Assembly (NCBI GenBank): GCA_036583965.1 | Contig: JAZBQD010000014.1 | Coordinates: 558,001 to 622,000, forward strand | Origin: Prunella strophiata | Lineage: Eukaryota; Chordata; Aves; Passeriformes; Prunellidae | Length of the DNA stretch: 64,000 bases | Reading direction: 5' to 3' | Part shown: positions 23,901-37,370 of the stretch, piece after piece | How the letters are laid out: each line of letters starts with the position of its first letter | How positions within the stretch are numbered: the first letter of the stretch is position 1 | Translations under genes and position numbers: made by a program | The notes under the pieces: model-generated | The model's database searches: none | Seen by the model: only the letters and a program-made list of their open reading frames with translations | What the model was told of the DNA's origin: nothing

Positions 23901-26900
23901 TAATCTGAAGCAAAAGCTTTGCCATTAGGGTGCTGCCTTTTCCTGCAGGAAAAACCTTTTTAAGAGAGAAGCTGAGAGCCCCAGTGTGTCACTGCTGTTT
24001 CCTCCTGCTGGAAAAAGCAATGAACACATCATTTGAATTTTGTTATGGAGTCCTTTTGGCAACTCTTCTCTCTCTAAGATATTGCGGCTGAAGCTTTTGT
24101 TGAGACAAGTTTTGTCTTCTTTCCTCATGGTCGTGTTCTGCTAGTGTCAAAATAAAATAAAGAAAGACCCAAACCTACCTTGCCAGCTCATTTTTGTTTG
24201 CAAAACAAATGTAAGGGTTCCTCATGATGGGACAGGCCTGGAGATAAAAGTCTTTTCTTCCCAACTCTACTCTGGGACCGTATGGGAGAAAAAAACCATC
24301 CTCCCAGGGAAAGCAAGGACTTTTCTTTTTGAAAAAGCTAATTATGAATAGTCACCCTCAGCTCAAAACTTCCACAAGTCATGTTCTCTCTCATTTCTTC
24401 ATTTTCATGGATGATATCTGGATCAGGGTGGTTCTGGAGGGCAAAGCCAAGGAAGAGGCTGCTTGTGCCAAGTCATGTTCACGGAAGTGCAGCAGGCGCT
24501 CTCAAAGCCCTCTCTGCCAGTGAAATAAGAGTCTTCCATTACCCTTTGGCAGATTTCCTCGTGATGAAATGACAGTGGAGCACTGAGAAAAGATCTTTCA
24601 TGCCTGCAGGAGTGATGAGCCCCAGACTCAGATTGCACAGGGTCAGCAAGGCAATTTCTAGGTTGTATCACCTCGGTCAGAAGCTGCGCTCAAGGGTGAT
24701 CCCTCATCCAGGCTGGGATGGGCTGTGCTGAATGCAGACTTACCTGGGGTGATCCTGTGGCAATCCATTAAAGGGCTCCTGGGCAGTGCTGGCTGAACTT
24801 GAGAATCCCACTAATCTCTGCATTTCTGCTGTCACCACACAGAGCAATCCAGGCAGATCACGAAATGACCTTACAGAGCTCCAGGATGAATACTAAACTG
24901 AGCAGAGCCTTGTGAAAATCCATCTTGAGACTTATTTTACCAGACAGTCTCAGCTCTGGGGAAGGGAGCTTTCTTTTTTACTTAGGCATATGAGTCAGGA
25001 CAATAAATGTCAAAAAATAAACCTTTGGAAACAGGTCTCTGCTGAAGAACTTAAAAGACTCATAGCTAACTTTTATTCTAAGTCTCAAAATTCTTCAAAA
25101 ATCTTTGCCTTTTTCATTGGAGAAGTATGCACTGTCATCCTGAGCACTCTTCTAGTAAATTAGTGATTCCATTTTTGTTACCCAAGGTTTTAAAGATTCT
25201 ATTCTTGAGAAAAAACTGAGTTGGTTGCAATGTGAAGAAAAAAAACTTTAATAAATATTAAGAATATTCTGAAATTAAGATCTTTACACAGACTCGAGTA
25301 CCTATGAGTGCACTAATATAAATTAAGAGACTGGTTTATTAAATGTTTTGCACATGAAATTGTAAATTCTTTTTTTTTTTTCGTATTAAATTTCTACCAA
25401 TGTAGAGTTGAAAAGGGGAAAATCTTTGAGACAAATGTGGCAGCATATGCTAGCTGCCAGATATGGAGTGTAACAGATGAATAGGGAATGGGAAATACTT
25501 GAAACAGAAAGGTTACCTTGCCTTTCTCAGCACTCTGCAATCTCAAATGAATGGCAGCCAGTGAAGGGAGCAACTCCTAGGGAAGGAGTTTGCCATCTTT
25601 ACAGCAAGCCAAACATGATGCATTCATTTCTGGAACCCCCTCATTCCTGTGCTGGGAAATTACAGTGGCTTTTAGAGGGAGTTCCAGAAATAAAATGATA
25701 TGCATGGTGTCTGGCTTGCCTTAAAGATAGCACTTTGTGTCAGGGCTGTGCTGGAATGAGTGTGGCAAGTTCTGCAGTTTCCCTTCTTGTTGAATGCAGG
25801 TATTTAGGGAAGAAATGCTTTACAGTAAGTGTGGGTGATGGAAAAGTTGGTGTCAGCTGACAGCAACAGGGGAGAGAGTTTGCAGAAGTTTTAAGCTTTA
25901 TGTATGCTGGTCTTGAAGTGGTAGCATGGACATGAGAAGAGAATATGTGGGGTATTTGAACAGAAAACCTAATATTGGTAATGGCAAAATATGAGCATGG
26001 TATTTAAGCACAAGCATTGAGCTCTTCAGAGGAGCTGATAAACAGAAGTAAACAACTCTGAGCCATTATTCTGTGTCAGCCCAGAGATTTAACATTGAGG
26101 GAGCTGTTTGGTAGATATGAACCTCTTGGGGGATAAAAATCCTAAATTCCTTTCTAGGTTCTCTGTAAAAACAGATAAGGTTGCCTGTCAGTCTACACAG
26201 TTGTGATTTTGAAGTGATTTGGCCTCAGCACTTTTCTGGGCTGTTGAGACAAGGGCCTTCTTGTCTTGTCAGAAGGGTTTGAACAACTGCAGCTCCTTTG
26301 TGTGCTATAAACCTGCATGTCCTCAGGTCAGCTGTGCTGATTTCCATCTATATCACATCAAGGCCAAGTCTTTGGGGTAAGAGGTAGGTCCCAGTCCTTA
26401 ATTTGTCAATCTGATCAGCCACTCCTTCAAGTTTAAGGGCTTTCAATAATTTCCTTGTCACAGCCCCCAGAATCAGCCATGGAGGGGCTGTTCTTCACTG
26501 CTGAGAGGAGCCCCCAAAGCAGGCAGACAGTCCCAATTGTCTGGTTCCCTTTGTGTAATTTGCTTTCTGTCTTTTATCTGCACCACAGCTATTCTGGATC
26601 ATTTCCTATTTGTTCATATGGAAGTCATTTGAACGTAGGAAATCTTCACTCCTCACTGATCTATTAAATGGGAAGGAATAGCTTCATTCCACTTATAAAC
26701 AGCAAAGAAATGTTAAATTTGAGCAAGGGAAAAAAAGCCAACAAGACACTGGAAAAACCCACACACACCCAAAACCCCAACATCTATTACATGTGGTGAA
26801 GAACAGTAGAGAGAATTGGGGAGAAAAAGAAAAAACACATGGGAAGAATGCTAATTAGTGTTTTCTTAAAGCACTGCAAGGCAGATTTAAGGAAAGAAAT

Positions 26901-29900
26901 GATCATTTTCCCAGAGCAATGAAAGGAATTTATTTATTATTTGCTTAGCGCTGCTGTGCCTAGCTTTGTTCTGTATGCAAAATACCTGCAGACTCTGCCT
27001 GGAGTCTGGAAGATAGACACATCAAAATAAGGATGCTCTAGATAACTAAGAAATGATTATCATATATGCCAGTGGCTGGTATTCTCCAAGGGCTGGTATA
27101 CCTTCCAAACAGAAGTCACAATTGTTTCTCCCAGGAGCTGAGCAGAGGGGTTTTGGTTGTTGTTGTTTGTTACTTGTTCTTTTTTTAAATTTAGTATTGA
27201 TTTCTACAGGATGTTGTTCTTCAGAGCTTCTGGATGTTTACATCAGTTTAAAACATCAAAAATAATTAATAATCAATGGGGCTTTAATCCCTTCAAAGAG
27301 AACCCATTAACCTACAAAAAATGCTCTAGCTCACAATAGTTTCATAAAAGTGACTGTAAGCAGGGCAAGAGATGAAAGAAACATCACTCAGATATTTTTG
27401 TTTTTCAAAGAGAAGTGGTATTTGAAACAGAGAACATAGCTAATATTTTATTGTAGTCAACTTACTGTAAATTGGGAGGTTTGGGGGTTTTAAAAATAAT
27501 TTTCTTTCTCTGACTTGCCTGCCTAATCTTGTACTGGTATTTTCTTGAGTCATCAGTGTCTGCTTCTGAGGAAAAGATGATGATGTCACAAAATCAATAT
27601 CAGAGGATCCTATACTGTAATCCCTTTTCAGGGAAGTCCATTAAATCAATGCCTCTCCTTCTGTGAGTAATGACTGTAGAATGAAGCCCTCTAATTTTGC
27701 TGTGTGAAGGAATAAGCAGATGGGATGGGATTTTACATAATTAGCTACCAGTTATTTAATACAACAAGAAAAATTATGATGTTTTCTGAAAGTGGAATGA
27801 ATACGTAGTGAATATCTAAGTGTACTTCAAAATGATCCGTGCTATAAAATTACTTCTCAGTTGCATTGCAAAATAATATGTTAAAAAAGCTGAAAAGCTT
27901 TTTTATTTTCAAACCTTTTGAAAACTTATTTAGGACTCCATGGGCTTTGAAGCCCTATCAGGTTTCCTTTGGCAGCACTGGGGGAAATCATGAAAACTAC
28001 AGAATGATGTCATCAGCATTTCACTGAAATTGGGGCACTCTGGGGATAGGGGCAATAACTTTGCCACCTCACCTGTTGTTTATGTGCAGCATCAATGTCT
28101 GTTAGCTGGAACCAGAACTGACGGGTTTCCTCTCATTCTTAGGAGCTATCAGAGAGTCTACTGTGCTTCTGGGAACAGCTCCAAAGCCCAAGTGAAGTCA
28201 ATGGATGTTTTTATGTTGCTTTAAATGGGCTTTGGAGCAGGCTGCAGTGGGCAGACTGCAGAGCCAGCCGGGGGATGCTGTGGGCTCTGAGCCAGCGGTG
28301 ACGGCGTGGTGGCCCTGGGCTCACTGCAGGGCCAGCAGCACAAACTGGAGGCACAAACAGGATGGGCTTGGTTTTTAGGCTCTGAGAGTCTGATAGCTTA
28401 AAGAAACTCCCCATCAGATCAATCTTGAGCAACCTTCTTGTTTAGGGGGTAGCTGTGTTGGCAGAGGTGGGGTGCTGTAATCCACAGCTGAAGCCAGTGT
28501 AGGAATTTACTAATTCTGCTCTGGGGTGCTTTTCTGCAGACAAAGCCACCAATCTCCTCTTTCTTTTCTCTGTTTCTTCCTCTGCTCAAATAAGAGCTCA
28601 CATTTAAGAACATTTTGAGCTACAGCTCCTGTTGCTAGCATTGCAGCATTAGCACAGGTACATGGATGTATGGAAACCAAATTCTGTGTCAATATCAGAT
28701 ACTTGGATCTGAAAAGTCTGGCTGCTCCCTGCTTCTTTAATCGTGACACCAAAACCCAGTGACCATCTGAGGCCTTTGAATTTCAGAACATAAACTCTCA
28801 TCCTGCTCAGCTCAGGTGCAATTGGAACACAGCTGTTATTTCCTAGACCCTTCCTCTTACACCTTTGCAGCAGGTGTAAGACACCAGCAGACTGCCATAG
28901 GTGTGACAGAACAGATGGAAATAACAGTTCAAAATATATTTATTTCAAATGCAGGAATGAACCAAAATTTGAGAATTAATTTAAGATTGGTATCTGGAAT
29001 AATCCTTGTCTAATGGGAAAATGCACAGCCAGTGATTCCAAGTTACATATTAAGTAGGATAGCTTGGAGGAACTCATGCTGAAGTCAAACCCTTTGAATT
29101 CTTTCCATGAAGAAAAGTGGATATGTTCTTAGATGTCCATGCAGAGTGATTGTAGAGATTAACTAAGCACTGTCTGTTTCTGCATGGACATATTTCTCTT
29201 TAAAAATTAAGAATTAGAGGGCTGCATTGTCAAAAGGAATAGACAATAGCAGTAAATAAATAAAGAGTTTTGGCCCTTTGACTATAGTGCTTCACAACAG
29301 CTTTAAATGGGATTTATATAATTATTTACTCCATATTGTAAATACTCTTTAAAAATACGATATTTAGGTTTTGGTGGTTTGAAAAAAATATTTAGTTATC
29401 AATGAACTGAACTTTGCAGGATCGTTTTTGCAAAGTATTGTGGCAACAAAATGCCATGCAGGCACTGTCACTCTGACTGGTGGGATGGGGAGGAGAAGCA
29501 GAAAAAAAAGTGTGGGTTGAGATAAGAAAAGCTGATGTATGGGCACTGAGCTCTATGCATTGAGTCACAGCCTAACTGGCAGACAGCAGCTTTTCCTGGT
29601 AGGCATTACTGCACAAGGTGATGGACAGCCCAAATCAGGATATCAGGAGGTGTCCAAGTGGTGGAAACAAATTTTGGAATGTCTGTTGTATGAGGGTTCA
29701 TCTTGGAGCAGAGCCACAGTGCCTTCCCCATGGCCTCACCAGGAGGATGGTGTGACTGGAATAGCTGCAGGTGACATTATTTCAAGCACAAATAAAACAT
29801 GTTCGTGGACACGATGAGGTTAGGAGATAAAATGGAAAAGAAGCAGAAGCATTTTGGAATGTGCCAGAGCATATCTAGCCAGCTTTGTCTGTTCCAGTTA

Positions 29901-30454
29901 TGTACAAGGTTATTTTTGCATCCCTTCTGCATTTGGTAGCTCATCTTTAATGAAGACGTGACCTGTTTGGAGATTGGCTTTTAGTAATGATATCTTGTAA
30001 TGATTGTATGGGATCAGCTGCTTGTTGTCAGTTTGTACTGAGAGTAAAATTCATCTGCTGATCAGAGCATTTCTATTTTTCATCTGAAACATTTGTATTT
30101 CTTTCTCCCCTCCCTGGAGGGAGGGATTTATTTCCATTATGAGCACTGGTTATGTGATTAAAGCATATGAGAGCTGCTGGATTATCACAGGTATCTACTA
30201 GTTTATCCTTCTAGCTGGCTCTAAGCTGACAGTCAGGCTGGTATTTCTCACTCCATGGCATAGCTGGAAGGGTGTAGAAGGCAGCTGCAGCACATGGGGA
30301 AGGGGGGAGGCAAGAGATTGCAGCGGGGGTGTTGAGGAAACAGGCACTTCAGGATTGTCCCCTGGTTGTCATCAAAAAAGCAAAGAATGTGGTGTGGAGG
30401 AGGGGCTGTGTGCCTCTCAGAGGTCAGGGACATGTGTAACAGTTTAGGGCTGTG
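20961..30454 (+). other. Probable intron 1, proximal part
   Basis: About 9.5 kb of AT-rich sequence with no recognised repeat family beyond homopolymers (21,626-21,647 poly-T). No exon is recognised. GC-richer patches at 22,600-23,130 and 28,210-28,340 have short open frames without domains. Confidence 0.45.
21626..21647. repeat. Poly-T tract (22 T)
   Basis: Pure thymine run following 'cctggc' and ending at 'aataagg'. Confidence 0.95.
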
Positions 30455-30605
30455 CAGTGATTTGGGCTGGAAGGGATGTCTGGGGAGCATCTGCTCTGAG
30501 CCTGTGCTCACAGCGAGGCCAAGTAGGTCGGGGGCTGTGTCCTGATGGGTTCTGAGCATTTGTGAGGATGGAGATGCCAGCACCTCCCTGGACAGCTTCT
30601 TGGGA
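30455..30605 (-). mobile_element. Diverged CR1 3' fragment
   Basis: 'gatttgggctggaagggatg' followed by 'agcatctgctctgagcctg', 'tgtcctgatgggttctgag' and 'ccagcacctccctggacagc' follows the order of the CR1 3' region in complement. The copy is strongly diverged and has lost its terminal repeats. The minus-strand 156-residue open frame at 30,248-30,718 runs through it and is not a gene. Confidence 0.75.
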
Positions 30606-32319
30606 GCCTGCAGGAGAGGAATGACAGCCAATGAAGTCCTTTTCAAGATCATGAATTGGGACACAAAAGAGTATGAATTTTTTATTAACCTGACTGTTCT
30701 GTTGTTTTGCAAATTCATTTTAAGATAATTTGGGCTGCCTTCCTTTGTAGAATTTCATACTCTGGGTTACACTCATAAGCTTTATGCTGAACTCTGCTTG
30801 TTTTCTTGCATTTATCAGTGCCTTGAAGCTTGAGCTTTAAATATTATATCAAGGATAAAATTTTTAGAGCTGCCAGCATTAGAATGTACCTTAATTATCA
30901 CTTAAGCTTTCTGCAGAGTCAGGCAGGTATCTGCCATCACTGCACATTCACTTCACAGCTTCAGAATTCTCAAGGAGGTTTTTTTATTTCTTTTTTCCCT
31001 TTTTTATTTTATTTTTTTCCCTCCATTTTTTCCCCTCCTCTTCTGAGTTACACTTCTGGGAGGACAACTATGACTTCATATATTTTACAAGCTTAGATCT
31101 TAGGCAATGCAGGAAACCATTAAAACCTCCCCAAGGGGATTTTTGGGAGCAATGTGAGTTAAAGGCTCTTGGTGTAGGACTGGCCTCTGTCCTGGCAGTG
31201 CTGTCATCACTGCACCCAGCTACCAAAATTTGTATAAATCAAGGTGGTGAAATACATGTCTCAAGGGGACGTGTGGAATAATTTCTGAAAATGTCCCTTT
31301 AAACTTTTTGTATTGATAACGGAAGCACTGCTCCTAAAATCAATAAAAGATTACAGGGACTCAATGCACTTAATGAGCTCCAAAGGAACAGTTTGGGCTG
31401 TGATTACAGCTTCTGTTGCCTGACTCTGCATTGTATTAGGATTTTATTCCTAATGATTTATAACGTTGGAGGGGAGGATGAGTTCAGGAATTTTTTTTTT
31501 TTACCTTGAAGTTATGTTAGCTCATACTTTTAACTGTTTACTTGTCCATGCTAGAAGACACATTTCTGGTTTTTAACTACAGAATACAGCTTTAAAAAAC
31601 CAAACTTCCCTCCTCCCCTTTCCCACACACAAAAAAAAAAAAAAAAAACCAACCAAAAAAAACAAAAACCCACCCAAAAACCTCCCAAACCCCAACAAAA
31701 CCCCTGCAAAAACCCAAACAAAAAACATCCCCAAGTTTAAGAAGTCCCTAAGATGGTGGCTGTCCTATGGCTCTTGTATCTTCCAGTCCTCTTCCCTGGA
31801 CCCTGATTTGCAAGTAACATCACCCTGCAAAAAGCCTTATTCTTCTCGTTTATTCTTTATAAAGTCAGATCTTCCAGTGAATAACACAAAAGCCTATCTT
31901 ACAGTTCCAAACACTATTAAAAAAAAAAAAATCCTCATAATCTCATCTGTTAGGGCAACAAAGTGATGCTTTGTGAGTTTGACTTAGTGCAATACAACAA
32001 TGCTTTTCCCCTGGAGATCTTACAAGGCCAATTTTAATGTATTTTGGAAAGAAAGAGTATTCTGCAGAATGTGTTTACCATGTTGTGAACTAAAAGGTGT
32101 CAGCAGAGAGTGTGAGGATATCTTGGAGAGCAGAGCTTACACAGAAGCAGGTGAGTTTACAGAAAAAAAGGAAAAACCTCTGTACTATCCATTTGACAGG
32201 AAAGAAATGGATAGACAGGATTTTGGATGGATAGCTGATGAACCACATCAGCTGTGCTCACACTGTGGTTTCAAAAAGTTTGGTCCTTCTAATCCCAACT
32301 CTTTTTCAAAGCCAGGCTT
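30606..32319. other. Non-coding, with A/C-rich low complexity
   Basis: No gene recognised. The notable part is the A/C-rich tract at 31,620-31,735. The 124-residue plus-strand open frame at 32,000-32,374 runs into the CR1 below and has no domain. Confidence 0.45.
31620..31735. repeat. A/C-rich low-complexity tract
   Basis: About 115 bp of A and C with almost no G or T: an 18-A run (31,631-31,648), then interspersed 'aacc', 'cccaaa' and 'aaaaac' words. The strand asymmetry is strong, since the complement is pure G/T-rich. It looks like a decayed poly-A tract or slippage product. Confidence 0.9.
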
Positions 32320-32755
32320 AGCTATGCGAGGCTGGAGAGGGGCTGGGAGCACAAACCCTGTGAGGAACCACTGAGGGAGCTGGGGGTGCTCAGCCTGGAG
32401 AAAAGGAAACTCAGGGGTGCCCTCATTGTTTGACTTAGACCTTCCAACTCCCTGAAAGGTGGCTGTGCTCAGCTGGGGTTGGGCTCTTTCTCCAGGCAGC
32501 CCTGACAGAACCAGAGCACACAGCCTCAAGCTGCACCAAGGGAAATACAGGTTGGATGTAAGGAAAAAGTTTTTTCTAGAAAGAGTGATAAAGTTCTGGA
32601 TGGTTGCCCAGGGAGGTGGTGGAGTCACCATCCCTGGGTGTGTTTAACAAAGCCTGGATGTGGCACTGGGTGCCAGGGTTGAGTTGAGGTGTTGGGGCTG
32701 GGTTGGACTCAATGATGTTGGAGGTCTCTTCCAACCCAGTGATTCTGTGAGGAGG
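32320..32755 (+). mobile_element. CR1 LINE 3'-end fragment
   Basis: About 435 bp in sense. 'gggctgggagcac', 'gctgggggtgctcagcctgg', 'agaaaaggaaactcaggggt', 'tacaggttggatgtaagg', 'aaagttttttctagaaagag', 'ttgcccagggaggtggtgga' and 'gtcaccatccctggg' are followed by 'ggttggactcaatgatgttg' and a terminal 'tgattctgtga' octamer repeat. The translation keeps a VRKKFFLERVIKFW remnant. The intact 3' end and wording 'gggttggactcaatgat' suggest a relatively young avian subfamily. Confidence 0.95.
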
Positions 32756-35327
32756 AGACCTCGAGATTCCCTCACTCCCTGTGTGCCCAGCAGAGCTCAG
32801 GGAAGGGGCTCCAGGCTGGAGCAGCTCTGCTGCAGAGCCCCTTGCCTGCAGCACAACTTAAATGCTTGATTTCAGTTGGTATTGATCATTTGGAAGGCTT
32901 ATAGATTATTAACACAGGAATTTCCTGTGGCATGTGGATATGGGAGCTTCATGTACTCTTCTGCTTTTCCACAGCATGCTGGGGTTTTGTCTGGTCTTTT
33001 GCAAGTTTAAAGAACAAAGTCTAGAGGTGCCAGAGGATGCCTGGGGTTGGACAAAACCTTTCTGGTTTTGTCCAGAACACTACACCCTTCAGGGATGGCT
33101 GGGCATTGCTGGATGCCCAGTGTGAATTTTGCAATGGTAATGAAATGTCTTTTTGCATGAGGAGATGAGCCCCAGCCTGTGTGAGGGGAAGCAGATTGAC
33201 TGCAAAGATGTGCCTGCATCCTGCACCCAGGGAGGGAGTTAGGAAGGCTAATGGAGGGGAAGAGGAGTGTCCCCTTCTGCCCCCTGATAAATCCATCTCT
33301 GTGCTGTCAGAAATGGCTGTGAAGTGGGAGTGCTGGGATTTTTCTCTGCAGAAATGGTCACATTTATCTCTTTTCCTCTTTGCATATTGGCACATTCTTT
33401 CTGTGTGCCTATTTATCCAAAGTCTTTACTTGGAGTGTTGGACTAAAGGTCATATCTTTTTTTTCTCTCTTTCTCTCCTTTTTTTTTTTTTTTTTTTTTT
33501 CTCTCTAGTCCCTCTGTTTCTAAAGATGTCAAGCTAAATAACTGATGATTTCTTCTGATGCCAGAAGGCCTTCATAATATTCATATTAGGTTTTAGTGGT
33601 TTTTTCTTTTTCTGCATCTCAATTTGTATGCAGAGCCATCCTCTCACCATGAGCTCCTATGCCCAGAGCTGAGGATTATGTTCTTATCCAACATATGTAC
33701 ACAGCCTGAAATGCTAAATCTCAGCTACTAGAGGAACAGAAAGATGTTATGGTTAAAGGAACTGTGTCAAAGCAACCAGTCAGATCAATCTATAAATCAT
33801 TATGTTTGAGAGGCAAGATAAAGATACACTGATACACTTTGAATATGTGTCCCCTGACCAGTACTAATTCATGAATTTAAATATTGCTACTCTGACTGTG
33901 AGGGATTAAGCAAAGATGGGTTTTTATTCAAAATAATAAACCCCAGTTTTGTGGCCGTGATGGAGGGGTCTCTGTGGATGCTGTTTTATGCAGAAAGGGG
34001 CAGATTTTGGTAACCTGTAGCATGGGGACTATGGAAACAGCATGGCAGTGGCACAGTGGGTTCTTCCCTTACCCCTTCAGCCAGCCTTGCTGAGAGACCA
34101 GAAGCAGTTCCTGCAGGACTGGACCTGCTGATGTCCCTGTCCCACCCTGTCCCCACTGCAGCAGCTCAGGCAGGGGGAAAGGAGAGGGCAGAACAACTCA
34201 CGTGGCTTTGTAGCTGCACCCATTTGTACATCCATGGATAAACTGTAGGGTAATCTGGTTTCCAGATTTTGTGAAGCTACTTGAGGGAGAGAGGAGGAAC
34301 ACCTCTGAGGCAGCAGCTTGTTGGAGAGTTTAAAGAAATTTCTAAGAAAGTGAAAAGATTAATCTTTTCCTCTTCTTTCCCCTCAGGGCTTAAATACTAG
34401 ATGATTTTTTTTAAATGGGCAGTGTGTGAATGTTTATTTATTAATCCTGTGCTAAAAATACTGTAGAGGTTGGGTATTCCGAAGGTTTTAAAAGCAAAAT
34501 AATAATTTGCATTGACTGACAAACATTATTTTTATAGTTTTTGCTATGATAGAGAAACCTAAGAAGCTTCCCAGCAAATATTTCTATTCTCCAGAAAGGG
34601 CACTTCAGTTCTAAGCTTTCTAAAGAAAAAAAGAAGGCACGGGCAGTCAATCAAGGAAAATTCAACAACTAACCACCACTTGAAGTTATCTCCAAATAGT
34701 TGCAATTGACTGAGATCTGTATTTTTCCAAGAATAAAATGCTATCCCATTTTTCCCATTTATCCTCTCCAGTGTTTGTCCCTTTGCTATTGTTTCCTTGG
34801 CCTCTTTCCTCTCCAGCCCACTTCTTCCCTTTCTGCTTCACTTGCCATCCCTGCATCTCCTCCGTCTGCACTTAACCCTGCTCGAGTCCCTTTGGCTCAC
34901 ACCCACCCTCCTCACCTACGCTGTATAACCTCATTTCTCCAGTGTTGTGCTTTTAGCTTCCCCGTGGAGTGGTGTTTCTCCAGTAAACATCCTGGGACTG
35001 CTTTTGTTAACAATCAAAGAAAAGGCTCCTCTGCACACACCATTTGCAGTCATTTAGCTCCACAGTTAACTTCCAGAGGAATGCTAAATAGTCACAAAAA
35101 GACTGTGATTACATGAAAAGACTATTTTAGTGACTATAGCTGTTATTCAAATAGAGACCATATTTCTCAGGGAAAAAATGGGCCAATTACTGAGCTGTGA
35201 ATTCAAATGAGCTTCACCTAAAGCAGCGTTGTTACACTGATTTTTACCAAAAGTAACTTATCCCTGTAACTAAACTACAGCTGGCTGTAGCTATGCTGGG
35301 TTCCAGAGCCTTGTCCTGGTTACAGCT
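32756..35327. other. Non-coding stretch
   Basis: No gene recognised. Contains a pyrimidine-rich run with a 22-T core at 33,479-33,500 and a C/T-rich patch at about 34,780-34,920. Overlapping open frames on both strands at 33,007-33,537 have no domain. Confidence 0.45.
33479..33500. repeat. Poly-T tract in a pyrimidine run
   Basis: Twenty-two thymines embedded in an uninterrupted C/T stretch of about 50-60 nt (about 33,455-33,507) that ends at 'ctctctag'. It resembles a strong polypyrimidine tract plus AG. The sequence that follows shows no open exon-like frame of note. Confidence 0.9.
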
Positions 35328-35455
35328 CACAGAATCACAGCGGGGTTGAGGTTGGAGAGGACCTCTGGAGGTCCCTGGCTCAGGCAGGGTCACCAGAGCT
35401 GGGTGCAGAGAGCTTTTGGATGTCCCTCAGCAGGAATCTCCATGAGCTCTGTGGG
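35328..35455 (-). mobile_element. CR1 3' end fragment
   Basis: Begins with 'cacagaatcacag', the complement of the CR1 terminal octamer repeats. 'gaggttggagaggacctctgg', 'aggtccctggctcaggcagg' and 'gtcaccagagctgggtgcag' follow. It is therefore a minus-strand CR1 with an intact 3' terminus and heavy 5' truncation. Confidence 0.88.
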
Positions 35456-37370
35456 CTGGGGTGCACCACCACCAGCTGGCTCTGGGGTACCAGCACAGAA
35501 TCAACACACAGCTTGATACACACTACTGTAAAATAGAAATAGATCTATTAATGAACTTTTTCCCCCCCCAAATTAAAAATTATTCCTTCCTTAGAAAGAT
35601 GTGGTCAATTGTTTTAATAATATTGTGCTATAATCTTAGAAGACTGGCAGCTCCAAGCCTTTGTGAAGACCTTAAAATTGATTTTTATTCTCCCCCCACT
35701 TCCTTCACCTTTTCATGTGAAACATTTAATGCAAGTTTGTTTGGGTACTTTTGTCTGTCTGAATTGTATATGTTTCTTCCATTTATCATGCTCTAAATCG
35801 TACTTTATCATTCCATTTATCTACCATACTCTGGTAGATAAATTGGTTCTACTCTACACCAGGACAGGTTGATGGCAATAAAATAGATTTTCTAGGACTA
35901 TTGCTGTGGTTTTATGGTTTATACCAAGGCCCTCCCTGAGTTCTAGACCCACCATTACTAAGAATAGTGGAGTTCCCACATGACACAGAGGAATTTAATC
36001 AATTCCATTATTAGCAAGCTGGGATGCTTTCCCTGGAAGGTGAATGACCTGGCTTGTGAATATCACTGTTTTAACTTCTTACAGTGTTTGCTAGAAAACC
36101 ACTCACTCTGTCAAGTTTGTGAAAGCAAATAAATAGTGGCCTAAAACCATAGAAGCACGTTTTGTGAGGGTTATCTTCAGAGTTCCACCCATGGGTGGAA
36201 AGGCAGTGGCTGGGTGCACGGTCTGATGCTTCAAGAAATTGAGTGGCAGCTGTGAGCTGCAGCTGGGGGTGGTGTGAGAGCCCTTCAAGAGAGGTGTCCT
36301 GTTAAGGGCACAATTCCTGTGGCTCCTGGTGTGCTGCTTCTTGAGCAGGTGGCTCTGGAAGAGAGTGGAGTGGCACATGTGGGAACAGAGCAGCAGGGAG
36401 GGGCTGAGCTGTGCAGGTGAAGCAGGGACATGTGCTAGGGGCATACTAGCAAGCCTCAGGTGGCTCTGCAGATGTTTCCTCTTCTTCCTTACAGGAATTC
36501 TGTCAGGACACATTTACATGACTTCAGAAGCCTTCCTCAATTTCTTTATGTCTGAGAGCCAGAGCAGGTTGGGGACTGCTTGTAGGAGCTACTAAGCCAT
36601 AGGGCCAACCTGCTGAGAGGGCTGAAATTGCAGTGCACGTGCAGAATGGCTTAGAGCTAAGGGAAAAGTGTTGCCTTTATGCTTCTGAACGTGTTAGAAA
36701 GAGCTGCAGATGCCTTCAGAGACATCTGCCTGTGTGTTTCTGTACAAACCCAGCAGGTTGGTTTCCTTAGTGTCACATGAGCATAATCAGGAGGTGGAGC
36801 AGCAAGGCAGGAGCCAAGAAATTAGTGAAGAAAGGATGCTGGGACTGCTGCCTTTCCTGTCGTGTTACACATTTCCTGGATCATCTTTGTTAATGGGGGA
36901 CAAGGGCAGACAGTAAAAATGGCCAAAGTTTTGATGAAGACTAGATCACTTCAACTGAACTGGGAGTTCAATTGCCTTCTGGCCACCTCTAGAAATGATC
37001 TTGTCATTAAGTAAGACTGTACATCTCAGCTGTCACTTGAAACAGGGGCTGGAATTGAAGTACATTCAAAGCATTTCCCATTATTAAGCAGATGAAGTGA
37101 CCTGAAATGGAAGCATTCACTTGGTCAGCAAGCCAATTACTACTGCAAAACCCTGTTTGACTTTGTTTTGGTAAACAGCAGTTCTGCACTGGAGGTGGCT
37201 ATTTTTAGCTTTTTGCTTCAATAGGACTTTCTGCTGAAGTATCTCAGCAGATTAGCATGGGACAAAGGATAATTAAATCCTGGCACGTAAGAAGCAGAGG
37301 GGTAGAGAATATTCTCACTGGTGTTCACATACTTGCTCTTGTCTATCTCATTTCCAAAGGAAAATGAACA
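35456..37370. other. Non-coding stretch with an 18-bp palindrome
   Basis: No gene recognised. A perfect palindrome lies at 36,183-36,200. The 136-residue minus-strand open frame at 36,103-36,513 has no recognisable domain. Confidence 0.45.
36183..36200. other. Perfect 18-bp palindrome
   Basis: ttccacccatgggtggaa is its own reverse complement. GGGTGG/CCACCC half-sites resemble KLF/GLI-type zinc-finger sites arranged head to head around an NcoI-like CCATGG core. No flanking inverted extension is seen. Confidence 0.9.

Noticed and set aside
32000..32374. 124-codon open frame with several cysteines
   Set aside because: No zinc-finger spacing, no homology recognised, and the 3' part is CR1 sequence.
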